A stretch of 64,000 nucleotides of DNA from Mariniphaga sp963747515. GTDB lineage: Bacteria; Bacteroidota; Bacteroidia; Bacteroidales; Prolixibacteraceae. Both the position numbers and the translations under genes were made by a program. A model generated the notes under the pieces. It was not told where the DNA came from, ran no database searches, and saw only the letters and a list, made by a program, of their open reading frames with translations. Of this stretch, positions 9,638 to 19,197 are shown one piece after another (the stretch's first letter is position 1; every line of letters starts with the position of its first letter). The DNA lies in NCBI GenBank assembly GCA_963747515.1, contig CAVVFN010000005.1, forward strand, positions 186,001 to 250,000. Reading direction: 5' to 3'.

Positions 9638-11986
9638 CTATCTAATTTGCTTATCCAGCCAATGAATAACCAGTTGCTGCATTTCCGGTGAAAACCGATT
9701 ATAATCTTCCGGCACAACCAATTCCAGATTTTGCTCCGACTCATATAAATTATAAACTTTTTGTACTTCATTTATACATTTTCTGACATCCTCAACATTA
9801 GAAAACCTGTCCCATGATGGTGAAATAACGTACACCGGCCGGGGTGCCACAGCAGCCATTATTTCGTGGAAATCATAGGGAATTCTTTCCTCTTCACCTA
9901 CAAAAAACCCCAACCGGGGAATTAATCCATGAAGATGGGAAAATCGCCGGATACCGCCTGTACCTTTTTCTGGAGTATCCAGCCGCATAGGAGTAAATCC
10001 TGCTACTGTGGCTACTCCGGCAATCCTGTCATCCAGGGCAGCGCTGTAAAGCCCCACAGTTCCACCCAGGGCATATCCGGCTACAAATATCCGCTGGTTA
10101 TCAATATAACCCAATTTAGATAATTCATCTACTGACCATCTGACATCCGCTACCATTCGCCCCATTTTAGACCAATGTGGAAAACGTTCATAAAACAACC
10201 TTCCCTCTTCAATTCGGGTACCAAATCCTATCTGATCAAAAGCATACACAGCAAAACCCTGCTTAAGCATCCTGTTTAAAAAAGAATCAAACCCTCTGCC
10301 AAAACCTGTTGGGTAAGCGTATTCATGCAGGTAAATAACCACTGCCAATTGATCACTTCTTCCTTGCGAAGTATCTAATTCATTATAATAGAGGGTACCA
10401 AATCCAATAGATTCAGATTTAACACCTGACATTACACTCGGCCGGGGTACAACATCCTGCATATAATCCGGCTGAACTCCGGGAGCTGTTGAATAAGGTT
10501 CCTGACCCAAAGCCCAAAGAATATTTTTCCTGATTTCAGGTACTTTTTTTTGCCAGCCCGAAATATCCTCTATTTCCTTTTTACGAGAATTCAAAAGCAG
10601 ATCATCAATTCCCTTCACCGGAAAAGACAAAGGATCGATCATTTCATCACTCAATCCAAGCCACTTTGAAAATGAATAATTATAAACCAGTTTGTTATCC
10701 GGACTGATTTCTCCCCGTTCAAATATAAAATCAAAAAAATCAAGATACCGCTCTATATCTCTGGCAGATGGCGCATGCAATCCCTGCCGTAAATCAATTG
10801 CTATATTCTCTTCTGCGCCCAGAAATTCATATGCTTTGCGTGCTGACAGATAAGCCTGCTCAATACCCCAAGGGTTACCCTGACTTTCAAAAACAGATGA
10901 AGTAAGCATGAGGCCCCGGGGAGCAACCAGGGCCATTAACAAATTCTGGTCCACCGGCAACTTATGTTCCCTGCCAATAAAAAAGCGAATCCTGGGATGC
11001 AGCCAATGAGGAAAACTGGTAGTAATTTGAGCTATGCTCTCATTATCGAATTTCTCACTGGTATACCGGAAAGGATCTTCTCCTCCTGTTCCTCCACTGA
11101 TGGGCACCACAGCTTTGATACGGTCATCGTAGGCTGCTGCCCAAAGAGCCATCTTGCCGTTCCGCGATAGCCCCGTCAGTGCAATCTGCTCCTTATTCAC
11201 ATTCTCCAGTGTATACAGGTAATCTATCGCTCGTGAAGCTGCCCATCCCCAGCGCATGATTGTACTGAAATCATACTCCGGCCACCAGATTTCCTCATAC
11301 GCCTCACTGTCATCCGGATATCCATATTTTGGATCGGTAGCCGTAAACCGGCAGCCGATATATCCCCGCCGCAGTGCTGCCTGTACCCAGTCGTACCTGT
11401 CTTTTTTCCACGGACAAATAAATACAGGAAACGGGCCTTCACCTGGTGGTATCAGCAAGGTAACATGCAACCGGGCCTTATGTCCGGGGCCAAATTGCAA
11501 TAAGACTTCACGTTCGGTAAGCTCTCCCAGCTTCTTCTCCTCAAGCACTTCCACCTGCAGATTGTCAGGGGGAGGGGGAATTGTACCGGTTATCCAATAT
11601 TGAGCCTGTCTTTTTATTTCTTCCCTTTTGGCATGCCATTGTTCAATGGTCGTAACCGGAATGTTTTTTCTTCCTTCATCAAGAATTAAGGGATCAGGAA
11701 GAAATGGAAGTGAAGGCATTTCATCAAAATCAGGAGGAAGCTCTCCTGTTCGTTCCTGCCAGTCACTCCAGGTAAAATCTTCCGGAGAAACATGTGGAGG
11801 CGGAAGTCCCGGCAAACCATAAATCTCATCATCAGGGCTTGTGTACCTATCATCCGGAAGAACTTTTTTTAATTGCTGCAAGTATTCCTGCCTGCTCTTA
11901 TTCTGCTGACCAAATACTGAACTGAAATATCCGAATGAAAAAAATACACATGGTATAAGGAAGTATATAAAAAGTTTTTTCATCAT
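9638..11986 (-). CDS. Bimodular CE15-like glucuronoyl esterase with inactive second hydrolase domain (copy B)
   Basis: 782 residues, a paralogue of the gene at 7172-9538 with the same layout. It has a signal peptide (ending SSVFGQ), a CE15-like domain with GLSRNGK (Ser274) and LRQGLHAPSARDIERYLDFF, and a second alpha/beta-hydrolase domain whose nucleophile elbow is again GYALGG (Ala639) and which also lacks the catalytic His (PEDYNRFSP). An acid-like Asp remains in SPSWDRFS. The shared loss in both paralogues means it predates the duplication and suggests a conserved non-catalytic role, such as substrate binding or stabilising the first domain. Only 18 bp separate its ATG from the beta-helix gene, so it is the second gene of a three-gene unit. 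Confidence 0.85.
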   Translation of the reverse strand: MMKKLFIYFLIPCVFFSFGYFSSVFGQQNKSRQEYLQQLKKVLPDDRYTSPDDEIYGLPGLPPPHVSPEDFTWSDWQERTGELPPDFDEMPSLPFLPDPLILDEGRKNIPVTTIEQWHAKREEIKRQAQYWITGTIPPPPDNLQVEVLEEKKLGELTEREVLLQFGPGHKARLHVTLLIPPGEGPFPVFICPWKKDRYDWVQAALRRGYIGCRFTATDPKYGYPDDSEAYEEIWWPEYDFSTIMRWGWAASRAIDYLYTLENVNKEQIALTGLSRNGKMALWAAAYDDRIKAVVPISGGTGGEDPFRYTSEKFDNESIAQITTSFPHWLHPRIRFFIGREHKLPVDQNLLMALVAPRGLMLTSSVFESQGNPWGIEQAYLSARKAYEFLGAEENIAIDLRQGLHAPSARDIERYLDFFDFIFERGEISPDNKLVYNYSFSKWLGLSDEMIDPLSFPVKGIDDLLLNSRKKEIEDISGWQKKVPEIRKNILWALGQEPYSTAPGVQPDYMQDVVPRPSVMSGVKSESIGFGTLYYNELDTSQGRSDQLAVVIYLHEYAYPTGFGRGFDSFLNRMLKQGFAVYAFDQIGFGTRIEEGRLFYERFPHWSKMGRMVADVRWSVDELSKLGYIDNQRIFVAGYALGGTVGLYSAALDDRIAGVATVAGFTPMRLDTPEKGTGGIRRFSHLHGLIPRLGFFVGEEERIPYDFHEIMAAVAPRPVYVISPSWDRFSNVEDVRKCINEVQKVYNLYESEQNLELVVPEDYNRFSPEMQQLVIHWLDKQIR
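11078..11797 (-). repeat. Near-identical 720-bp tract shared with 8630-9349 (copy B)
   Basis: Partner of the tract at 8630-9349, with one mismatch in 720 bp (11576). The nearest flanking positions outside the tract (11076-11077 and 11798 onward) already differ from copy A. Confidence 0.95.
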
Positions 11987-12004
11987 TTTTCTGTTTTCAA
12001 CTGC

Positions 12005-13228
12005 CTAATTTTTTACAACGATGTTTCCTATATTTAAAGAATCAGGAAGGTTTTTATGATCGCTTAAAACATCTATCAGCATATTATTCCCAAAGTAAAT
12101 ATTATCGGTTTGGTTTTCGATACCGAACGCTTTGCCAGGCTGAATCCCTGAAAATAAATTTCCGGAAATTAAAAGATTTTTACCCCCATCAACTCTAATT
12201 CCGGCTGCATTCAAATCCTTTTCACTTCTTTTTACCTTTCCTTCACCTATATAACTGTTGGAAAAATTGTTTCCGTTTACTGTAATCCGACCACATTCTT
12301 TTCCCAGATAAACAGCATCTTTCTTATTAATCGTAAAAGTATTGGCACTGACTGAAATCCCATGAGCATCCTTTAAAATAATGCCACCTCCATTATGGGC
12401 AATGACATTTGATCCGAGAGTAATTCCGTAACAATCCCGGTCCAGTATGATTGCCATTCCATTACACTCTTCAAACATGTTTCCTGAAACTACAGAACCA
12501 TAAGTATTTTCAATAACAACACCATGCTGCAGATGATCATCCAGGTTATTTCCTGTCATAGTCAGATTGTATCCGTTAATGCAATGCAATGCATCTCTAT
12601 TTTCTTCAAACTGGTTCCCATTTACCACAATATCATGGCAGCCAATGAGATTCAGACCAACCTCCTTATTATATGTTATAACCGTACTGGATATCCGCGG
12701 ATCTTCATAACAGTTATCCAGTCTGATTCCATCTCTCCCATTATTACTGACAGTTATTCCCTCCAAAAATATCTCGTTTATATTTTTTGCCAAAATACCA
12801 TCACCTGAATTTTCATTACCTGTGATTCTTAAATCTGAAATTTGTATGCGCCACAGGGGATCGGTATCCGATGCATCAGCGGAAATATCCGATGCCAGTA
12901 CAATTGCAGGTTCATCATTGGTATTTTTATTTATTATATGCGATGCCGTACCTGATCCTTTTATACAAACATCTCCATGATTTACAAAAATAGGTTCAGT
13001 TATTTCAAATATGCCCGGAGGAATAATAACGGTTCCTCCTTCAGGTGGAATCGCATTAACTGCTGCCTGTAGGCTGGAATACTGAGCTGCATCAATTATC
13101 TTTCGGGCTCCTGGCAGGTTTTGAGATAAGCCGGTGATGAATGTCAGTAACATCAGAAATAAAATCCCACATATTTTCATACAAAATTTATTGGCAGAAA
13201 ACATTTTTTTATTAAACAGACGCTTCAT
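12005..13228 (-). CDS. Secreted right-handed parallel beta-helix protein
   Basis: 407 residues. A signal peptide runs to about residue 35 (GILFLMLLTFITGLSQ). It is followed by the pectate-lyase-like opening IDAAQYSSLQAAVNAIPPEGGTVIIPPG, in which a first beta strand and a GG-VIIPPG turn start a parallel beta-helix. Many NNxF/xGNxxxxx coils follow (ITGNENSGDGILAKN, ISSTVITYN, MTGNNLDDHLQHGVVIEN, VSANTFTINKKDAVYLG), typical of polysaccharide lyases, GH28-type and epimerase-like folds. No clear lyase or GH28 catalytic set could be identified by eye, so the activity is left open. It is the first gene of the unit that also carries both CE15 enzymes, which suggests action on the same acidic plant glycan. 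Confidence 0.85.
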   Translation of the reverse strand: MKRLFNKKMFSANKFCMKICGILFLMLLTFITGLSQNLPGARKIIDAAQYSSLQAAVNAIPPEGGTVIIPPGIFEITEPIFVNHGDVCIKGSGTASHIINKNTNDEPAIVLASDISADASDTDPLWRIQISDLRITGNENSGDGILAKNINEIFLEGITVSNNGRDGIRLDNCYEDPRISSTVITYNKEVGLNLIGCHDIVVNGNQFEENRDALHCINGYNLTMTGNNLDDHLQHGVVIENTYGSVVSGNMFEECNGMAIILDRDCYGITLGSNVIAHNGGGIILKDAHGISVSANTFTINKKDAVYLGKECGRITVNGNNFSNSYIGEGKVKRSEKDLNAAGIRVDGGKNLLISGNLFSGIQPGKAFGIENQTDNIYFGNNMLIDVLSDHKNLPDSLNIGNIVVKN

Positions 13229-13398
13229 TCTATTAAAATATTTGAATTAAACTTTGCTGTATTTGCAAAAGGTAAAAATTATTCGTTACCTTAAATCATT
13301 CGTAGCAGGTTAAAAACCCAAATGATGAGCTCCCAAAAAGATCGGTTTTAATAATCCCGCCCAAAAAACGGTGGCTTTTTTTACCCCTCCCGAAATGC

Positions 13399-13443
13399 AA
13401 AAAAATAAACCGATCCGCATCAATCTGTGAACCGGTTTATTTT
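13399..13443 (-). terminator. Rho-independent terminator after susD2
   Basis: On the minus strand AAATAAACCG (13442-13433) pairs with CGGTTTATTT (13412-13403), and the stem runs into seven consecutive T (13405-13399). It starts 6 bp behind the susD2 stop and ends the susCD2 transcript. Confidence 0.85.
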
Positions 13444-13448
13444 AAATT

Positions 13449-15179
13449 TTATCTGTATGCAGGATCCTGCTCAAGAACACCCATCTGAAGATCAATTTGA
13501 TCTGCCGGTATCGGGAAATAATCATCCAGTTCCGGATCATAAACTTTGCCTTGCATATCTTTAAAAAACTCCTGATCACTCTGAACAAAGAAGTTCAGTT
13601 TTTCTTCATCAATACCCCAGCGTCGGAGATCCTGAAAGCGCATACCTTCAAGAGCAAATTCCAGGCGTGTTTCAATTCTGACTGCTTTCCTGGCTTCCTC
13701 AACAGAAGAAAATGCCTGTGAATTAGAAGGATATGTATTTACTAAATAATTGGCCGAAGGTTCATCCTCATTCACAACCACCTCACGGCCATCAAAAACA
13801 TAGGTTTCAGCGCGTCCCATTGGAAAGCTGTTTGCAGCTCGTTCACGCACCATATTTACAAGTTCCCGGGCATAATCCAAATCATTTTCTTCCACAGCAA
13901 TTTCAGCCCGCCACAACAAAACATGCGCATAGCGATATGCTCTGAAATTTCTTGCATTTTTGCTATCCGATGGCAAGGCATCTTCCCAGGAATAATGCAT
14001 CCATTTTTTCATCATCATATGGCCTTCTCCCTGTTCCCTTATCCAGCTGAAACCTTCATGAACTCCCCAGTCAAGAAAAGGAATTCCACGACGTGCAATA
14101 TTCCAGTCCACTCTTGGGTCGAGCAGGTGCTGTGTTGGAATAAACTCCTGATCAGATGGTATTCCATAGTCATTCTCCAAATCATCCCTCGCTTCCGAAT
14201 CCAGAACCGGTAATCCTTCATCAGTTACCTGATAGGCTTCAAAGAGGTTCTGCGAAACAGCTCCATATCCCCAACCAAATCCGGCAGGACCTTTTTGGTG
14301 AAACAATGGCCCCATTAACATCATAGCATTGTTTCCTTCTCCACTTTCACGAACATTAGCCTGGATTTCAAAAATGGATTCAATATTGTTTTCCGTAGTA
14401 GTCAGATAATTATCCATATAATGATCGGCAAGGGCAAATCGACCGCTGTTGATTATTGCATCCAGCAGAACTTTTGCCTGATCAAATTCCTGCTGAAACA
14501 TATGGACCCGCGCTTTCATGGCCATAGCAGAAAACCTGGTGGGGCGTCCGACTTCACCTTTAGGTGGATCTTCCGGGAGATTATCAATGGCAAATTGCAA
14601 ATCACTTTCAATATCATCCCATCCTTCTGAATCATTGGGAACATCTTCGGGCTGCGTGCCATCCATTTCCTGAACAGTTTTTATGTATGGAATCTTATCA
14701 AAAACCCTTGTCAGATCGAAATGATAGTAGGCCCTCAAAAACTTTGCCTCTGCCTCAATTTCTTTTGCCCTTTCTGCATTAATTGGATTATCGCCTTCCT
14801 GATTTTGACGAAGATAATCCAATACATCATTTGCCCGTGATACCCCATCGTACCTTGCCTGCCAAACTTCCCTGGCCACTCTGTTATCGGTATTTATCTC
14901 CCAGGTTTGCACTTCAATGTCATATACGGGGTGACCTGCAACTTCTCCCTTACCTGCATCATCTGAGGGTAAAGTGCCCGACTCCCATAGTAATGGACCT
15001 GCCACATAATAACCAAATAATCGATTATACGCACCAATCAACAAATTTTCCACACCAGTTTCTGTAGTCATTACTGCTGTTCCTGCCACACCTTGCGGCT
15101 CTGTGTCAAGAAAACTTTCCGAACAGGAAAAGAAAAGAATTGAAATTCCTGTCAGCATTATATTTCTTATTTTATTCAT
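13449..15179 (-). CDS. SusD/RagB family outer-membrane glycan-binding lipoprotein 2
   Basis: 576 residues. The lipoprotein signal ends LFFSCSESFLDTEPQG, where FLDTEPQG is a usual SusD start after the lipid Cys. Family motifs include EIEAEAKFLRAYYHFDLTRVFDKIPY, YRYAHVLLWRAEIAVEENDLDYARELVNMVR and the C-terminal RLEFALEGMRFQDLRRWG with YFPIPADQIDL. It acts as the surface binding lid for SusC2. It lies 39 bp behind susC2 and ends just before a clear terminator, so the pair is a two-gene transcript. Confidence 0.95.
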   Translation of the reverse strand: MNKIRNIMLTGISILFFSCSESFLDTEPQGVAGTAVMTTETGVENLLIGAYNRLFGYYVAGPLLWESGTLPSDDAGKGEVAGHPVYDIEVQTWEINTDNRVAREVWQARYDGVSRANDVLDYLRQNQEGDNPINAERAKEIEAEAKFLRAYYHFDLTRVFDKIPYIKTVQEMDGTQPEDVPNDSEGWDDIESDLQFAIDNLPEDPPKGEVGRPTRFSAMAMKARVHMFQQEFDQAKVLLDAIINSGRFALADHYMDNYLTTTENNIESIFEIQANVRESGEGNNAMMLMGPLFHQKGPAGFGWGYGAVSQNLFEAYQVTDEGLPVLDSEARDDLENDYGIPSDQEFIPTQHLLDPRVDWNIARRGIPFLDWGVHEGFSWIREQGEGHMMMKKWMHYSWEDALPSDSKNARNFRAYRYAHVLLWRAEIAVEENDLDYARELVNMVRERAANSFPMGRAETYVFDGREVVVNEDEPSANYLVNTYPSNSQAFSSVEEARKAVRIETRLEFALEGMRFQDLRRWGIDEEKLNFFVQSDQEFFKDMQGKVYDPELDDYFPIPADQIDLQMGVLEQDPAYR

Positions 15180-15218
15180 AACCGTTTTTATTTAAAAATA
15201 ACTATTTTAAGTATAAAA

Positions 15219-18200
15219 TTAGAAACCAATATTCAACCCAAACAAATAACGCCTGGGAGTAGGCCAGGTTCCAACATCCATACCTGCACTCATACCCGAG
15301 GTATTTACTTCCGGATCGAGCCCGCTATAATTTGTAATTGTGAAAAGATTGGTAACCTGTCCATAAATACTTAAATTCTTTAACTCCGTCCATGGTATAA
15401 TTTCTTTCAAATCATAACTGATTTCCAGGCTTTGCATCCGGAGGTATGAAGCATCTTCAACAAAATAGGTGGAAGGTTCCTGACTTCCTACATCATTAAA
15501 TTCAGCTTTTGTCATTACGGCATCTTCATTATTCTCCAGATAGGGACTTCCCCATGATTTGTACAACAATGTTTTGCTGCGGTTCCCCTGGAACAGGTTG
15601 TAATCAATATATTTCCGTACCCCATTTACCAGGTCATTGCCATAACTGGCATAAAACCGGGCTATCACAGATAAACTCCTGTAGCGTAAATCAATATTTA
15701 ATCCTGAAGTGAAATCGGGATGAGGGGAACCTATATAAGTCCGGTCATCTGAATTAATTACATTATCTCCATTAACATTTTTATATTTAAAATGACCCGG
15801 TTCATTGTAAGTCCCGTTTTCACCAAAAGCGGGCGGATGATTGGCAGCTTCTTCTTCGTTTTGGAATATACCCTCTACCACATATCCATAAAATTCAGGA
15901 AATGCGGTACCTTTTTCTGCCCTTGTGTAGTAATGATTCCGAGTTTCACCTCCCCTGAGAAATTCATCTTCATTACTGCTTAGATTTATAATTTCATTTC
16001 TGTAATGAGAAACATTAAGTGCTAAATTGTACTGAAAATCCTGATTTGGTGTCATCCCATTATAACTCAGTTCAAAATCAAATCCCTGGTTTTCCATCAC
16101 TCCAACATTAATTGATGGCGGTGTTGCCATACCAACTGTCAGTGGTATTTGCTTTGGAAAAAGCATATCTTCTGTTCTGCGTTTCCACAAATCCAGCACA
16201 ATCCTAAAATTGTCAAAAACAACTGCATCGATTCCTAAATTTGAAGTTATCGCAGTCTCCCATTTAACATTTGGATTCCCAAAGCTGCTGGATTGAAAAC
16301 CTGCTGTTGCACTGGTATTTGAACCTGTTATAGGATAATATGAACCATCGTGAGAGTACCATCCACCCCCATAATCGCTGACAAAATTCGTATATCCGTT
16401 GTAGTTTCCAATCCGGTCATTCCCTGTTTGGCCCCAACCTATTCGAATTTTCAACATATCCAGCCAATTTTCAGTAGAAGACATAAAATTTTCTTCATGC
16501 ACCCTCCATCCGGCAGAAAATGCTGGAAATGTTCCATACCGGTTCTCCGGGCCAAAACGTGAAGAACCATCCCTTCGAACTGTTGCTTCTATCAGATATT
16601 TATCATTAAAATTATAATTTAACCGGCCAAAAGTTGAAAACAGTGCCCATTCACTTGCATTTCCAGAATTCTGAATGCTTTGCACCCCGGCATCAATCTG
16701 CATATAGTTTGGATCTGTTGAAAAAAAATCGGCACGTGAAGCACTTACTGTATTGTATTCATTATGGACTGCTTCCGTCCCCAGCAATAGAGTTATATTA
16801 TGCTGATCAGCAATTATCAGGGAATAATCCAGCAAATTTGACCAGTTCCATTGGGTGGTAAAATTTGCACTTTGCGACAGCTCATCGTATTTGCTCCTTT
16901 CAGAATGTGCCACTTCTTTTAAAGTGATATTCCTGTTGTTATTGGCATTATAAATAAAGCCAAACAGGCTTTTCACAGATAAATTTTTAAGAAAATTCAG
17001 CTTCACATAAGTATTGCCACTTGTATTCAGATTTTTAAACTCATCGTTGCGATTACTCCATAAATAAAAAACAGGATTTGTTCCGTTTCCTGTTCCGGGT
17101 GCCTGTGTTCCGGCAAAATTGCCCATAACATCATAAACAGGAACAATTGGCTGCATGCGGAAAGATCTGGAAATTGCCGAACCTTCACCAAAATTGCTTT
17201 GCCCTCCATAGTCATTGTCTCTGCTGACTTCGAGCCTTTCTCCAATTTCTAACCATTCAACAGGATTAAACGTGGAGTTGGCTCTGATATTAAACCTTTC
17301 ATAACCGGTATATTTCATTATTCCTTCTTCACTAAGATAATTAGCCATAAATGAGTATGTGGCACTTTCTGCTCCGCCACTTACATCAACTGCGTATTCC
17401 TGGTAAGTTGCAGTTCGTAAAACTTCATCCATCCAGTCTGTCCCTTCCTGGTTCGCCTTCATTATGAGATAGGTATCATCACCATCTTCATGAATCATTT
17501 TATTGTCATACAAACTGAGATCTACATTTACCCCTCTCGCAGGAAAAATATATTCAGGTATATCTGGTTCTGCTCCACTGCCATACTGAGGATGGGTATA
17601 GTTCTGAATATTGTCGTTTTTTGCCATCAACCACAGCAACTCTCCATATTCCCTGGTATTGAGCAAGTCGTAAGAGTTGGTACTGTGTGTAACTCCGCTT
17701 TTTATTCTTACATTTACCCGGGCTTCCTGATTTCTTTTCCCAGTTTTTGTAGTCACCAATATTACACCATTTGCTGCTCGTGAACCATAGATGGCCTGAG
17801 CAGAGGCATCTTTAAGCACTGAAATGGATTCAATATTATTGGGGTTTACCTCTGATCCCGGAACACCATCAACAACCCAAAGCGGATCGTTATCATTTAT
17901 AGTACCCAACCCTCGAATTCTAATTGAAGCACCTTCACCAGGCGTGTTTGATTCAACAACAGTAACACCTGAAATATTTCCCTTTAACAATTCCGAGGAC
18001 TGGGCCACTGTCATATCAGCTAGCTCTGTACTTTCAACAGAACTGACAGACCCAGTTACTTCTCCTACACGTCTGGTTCCATATCCCACTGCAACCACCT
18101 CATCCAATCCAATGGTCTCCTCTTCCAAAACTACTGTAAAAGTAGTTTTTCCACCAACGGAAACTTCCTGAGTCCTCATTCCTACAAACGAAAACTGCAG

Positions 18201-18434
18201 AGTCTCTGCATCAGCAGGTATGGAAAACGAAAAATTTCCATTGGTATCCGTTACCGTACCAATGGTTGTTCCTTTAACTAAAACAGTTACCCCGGGCAAA
18301 GGCTTCCCATTTTGTTCGGTTACTGTTCCTGAAATGGTCCTTTGCTGCGCCCAGACAGCTGTCCCAATAAAAACTAAAAAGAAGCACAGAATTATTCTAT
18401 GCATTCCCATCTTACCAATTTTCTTTTTTTTCAT
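15219..18434 (-). CDS. SusC/RagA family TonB-dependent glycan transporter 2
   Basis: 1071 residues. Signal peptide to about residue 29 (AVWAQ), then a carboxypeptidase-regulatory-like domain (ISGTVTEQNGKPLPGVTVLVKG). Next come the conserved DEVVAVGYGTRRVGEVTGSVSSVES linker and a plug domain with NIESISVLKDASAQAIYGSRAANGVILVTTK, and a barrel ending RRYLFGLNIGF. The first 25 residues resemble SusC1 closely (MKKKKIGxMxxHR), so the two transporters are probably paralogues within one locus. No STN domain is present. It is the first gene of the region-1 cluster. No clear TANNTTTG promoter was found in the 430 bp upstream. Confidence 0.96.
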   Translation of the reverse strand: MKKKKIGKMGMHRIILCFFLVFIGTAVWAQQRTISGTVTEQNGKPLPGVTVLVKGTTIGTVTDTNGNFSFSIPADAETLQFSFVGMRTQEVSVGGKTTFTVVLEEETIGLDEVVAVGYGTRRVGEVTGSVSSVESTELADMTVAQSSELLKGNISGVTVVESNTPGEGASIRIRGLGTINDNDPLWVVDGVPGSEVNPNNIESISVLKDASAQAIYGSRAANGVILVTTKTGKRNQEARVNVRIKSGVTHSTNSYDLLNTREYGELLWLMAKNDNIQNYTHPQYGSGAEPDIPEYIFPARGVNVDLSLYDNKMIHEDGDDTYLIMKANQEGTDWMDEVLRTATYQEYAVDVSGGAESATYSFMANYLSEEGIMKYTGYERFNIRANSTFNPVEWLEIGERLEVSRDNDYGGQSNFGEGSAISRSFRMQPIVPVYDVMGNFAGTQAPGTGNGTNPVFYLWSNRNDEFKNLNTSGNTYVKLNFLKNLSVKSLFGFIYNANNNRNITLKEVAHSERSKYDELSQSANFTTQWNWSNLLDYSLIIADQHNITLLLGTEAVHNEYNTVSASRADFFSTDPNYMQIDAGVQSIQNSGNASEWALFSTFGRLNYNFNDKYLIEATVRRDGSSRFGPENRYGTFPAFSAGWRVHEENFMSSTENWLDMLKIRIGWGQTGNDRIGNYNGYTNFVSDYGGGWYSHDGSYYPITGSNTSATAGFQSSSFGNPNVKWETAITSNLGIDAVVFDNFRIVLDLWKRRTEDMLFPKQIPLTVGMATPPSINVGVMENQGFDFELSYNGMTPNQDFQYNLALNVSHYRNEIINLSSNEDEFLRGGETRNHYYTRAEKGTAFPEFYGYVVEGIFQNEEEAANHPPAFGENGTYNEPGHFKYKNVNGDNVINSDDRTYIGSPHPDFTSGLNIDLRYRSLSVIARFYASYGNDLVNGVRKYIDYNLFQGNRSKTLLYKSWGSPYLENNEDAVMTKAEFNDVGSQEPSTYFVEDASYLRMQSLEISYDLKEIIPWTELKNLSIYGQVTNLFTITNYSGLDPEVNTSGMSAGMDVGTWPTPRRYLFGLNIGF

Positions 18435-18863
18435 AAATATTAGTTTTTTTAATGATTAAAAAGATGACTTTATATTAGGTTGAAACATAAACTTCTTTTT
18501 CATTCAATGCATTGGCAGCTTTTATGCTTCTGGATTATCTTTCAATTTATAAAAAATATAAATAGGATAAGCTTTTTAATTAATATATTTTAACAAATAC
18601 TTTAATGTTCCCAATAAATATACATTGTCATCTCAATTGAACCAGATAAATAAAAGTGTTGGCATTCCCATAAAGAATTACCCAAAAGAGATCTTTAACT
18701 GTTTATTATTTTAAACCAATATCTCTAAAGGTCATCTGATTCTTTGTAGAAAATAGTCTCACTATTAAGATTTGCATTCACAGCTCCATTTTTATTTTAC
18801 TTTTTCTTTTTACCATTTATATAGCTTAACAGCCGTTGAAGGGATCCCTGATTTATTTATGGC
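18435..18863. other. Intergenic region upstream of susC2
   Basis: About 430 bp of AT-rich DNA that should hold the susC2 promoter. No full consensus promoter was found. A perfect 10-bp palindrome, AGGGATCCCT, lies at about 18839-18848, just before the fragmentary ORF on the other strand. Confidence 0.4.
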
Positions 18864-19154
18864 ATGAATTTTTATTTTATAATAAGGAGCGTATGTACGA
18901 TGAATAAAATGTTAAACATAAAAGAAGAAATTATAAAGAATAAACCAGCTGGCGGTGCTGACTACTTTCTGGAAAAAACAGAAATTGGCCTGTCCAGTGG
19001 AACTAATGACAACAACTGGAATCTGGTATTTCAACCTGCAGCAGGCATTCTGTTTAACATCGATGAAAATGCAAGATTAAATATTAGTGCAAAATTCAAT
19101 TACATCCATAAGAATTCATCAGTTAATAGTCAGGTTTATTTTAATGCATTATGA
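18864..19154 (+). pseudogene. Possible fragment of an outer-membrane beta-barrel protein
   Basis: A 96-codon frame, with a shorter start at 18900. The part from about residue 40 on (IGLSSGTNDNNW..., QPAAGILFNIDENARLNISAKFNY) has the alternating pattern of the last strands of small outer-membrane barrels, but there is no signal peptide and no room for a full barrel. The frame ends at FNAL* where such proteins usually continue to a terminal aromatic residue. It is most likely a 3' relic of a deleted gene; a small real protein cannot be excluded, since AAGGAG stands at about 18884-18889. Confidence 0.35.
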
Positions 19155-19197
19155 TGTAGGCCACAAATAGGAAATTTAATAAATTAAAAGAAAAATT

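Noticed and set aside
8808..11603. Two identical antisense frames of 115 codons (8808-9155 and 11256-11603) and matching shorter ones
   Set aside because: They lie opposite the CE15 coding region and are identical only because the DNA tract is duplicated. They have no independent coding signal.
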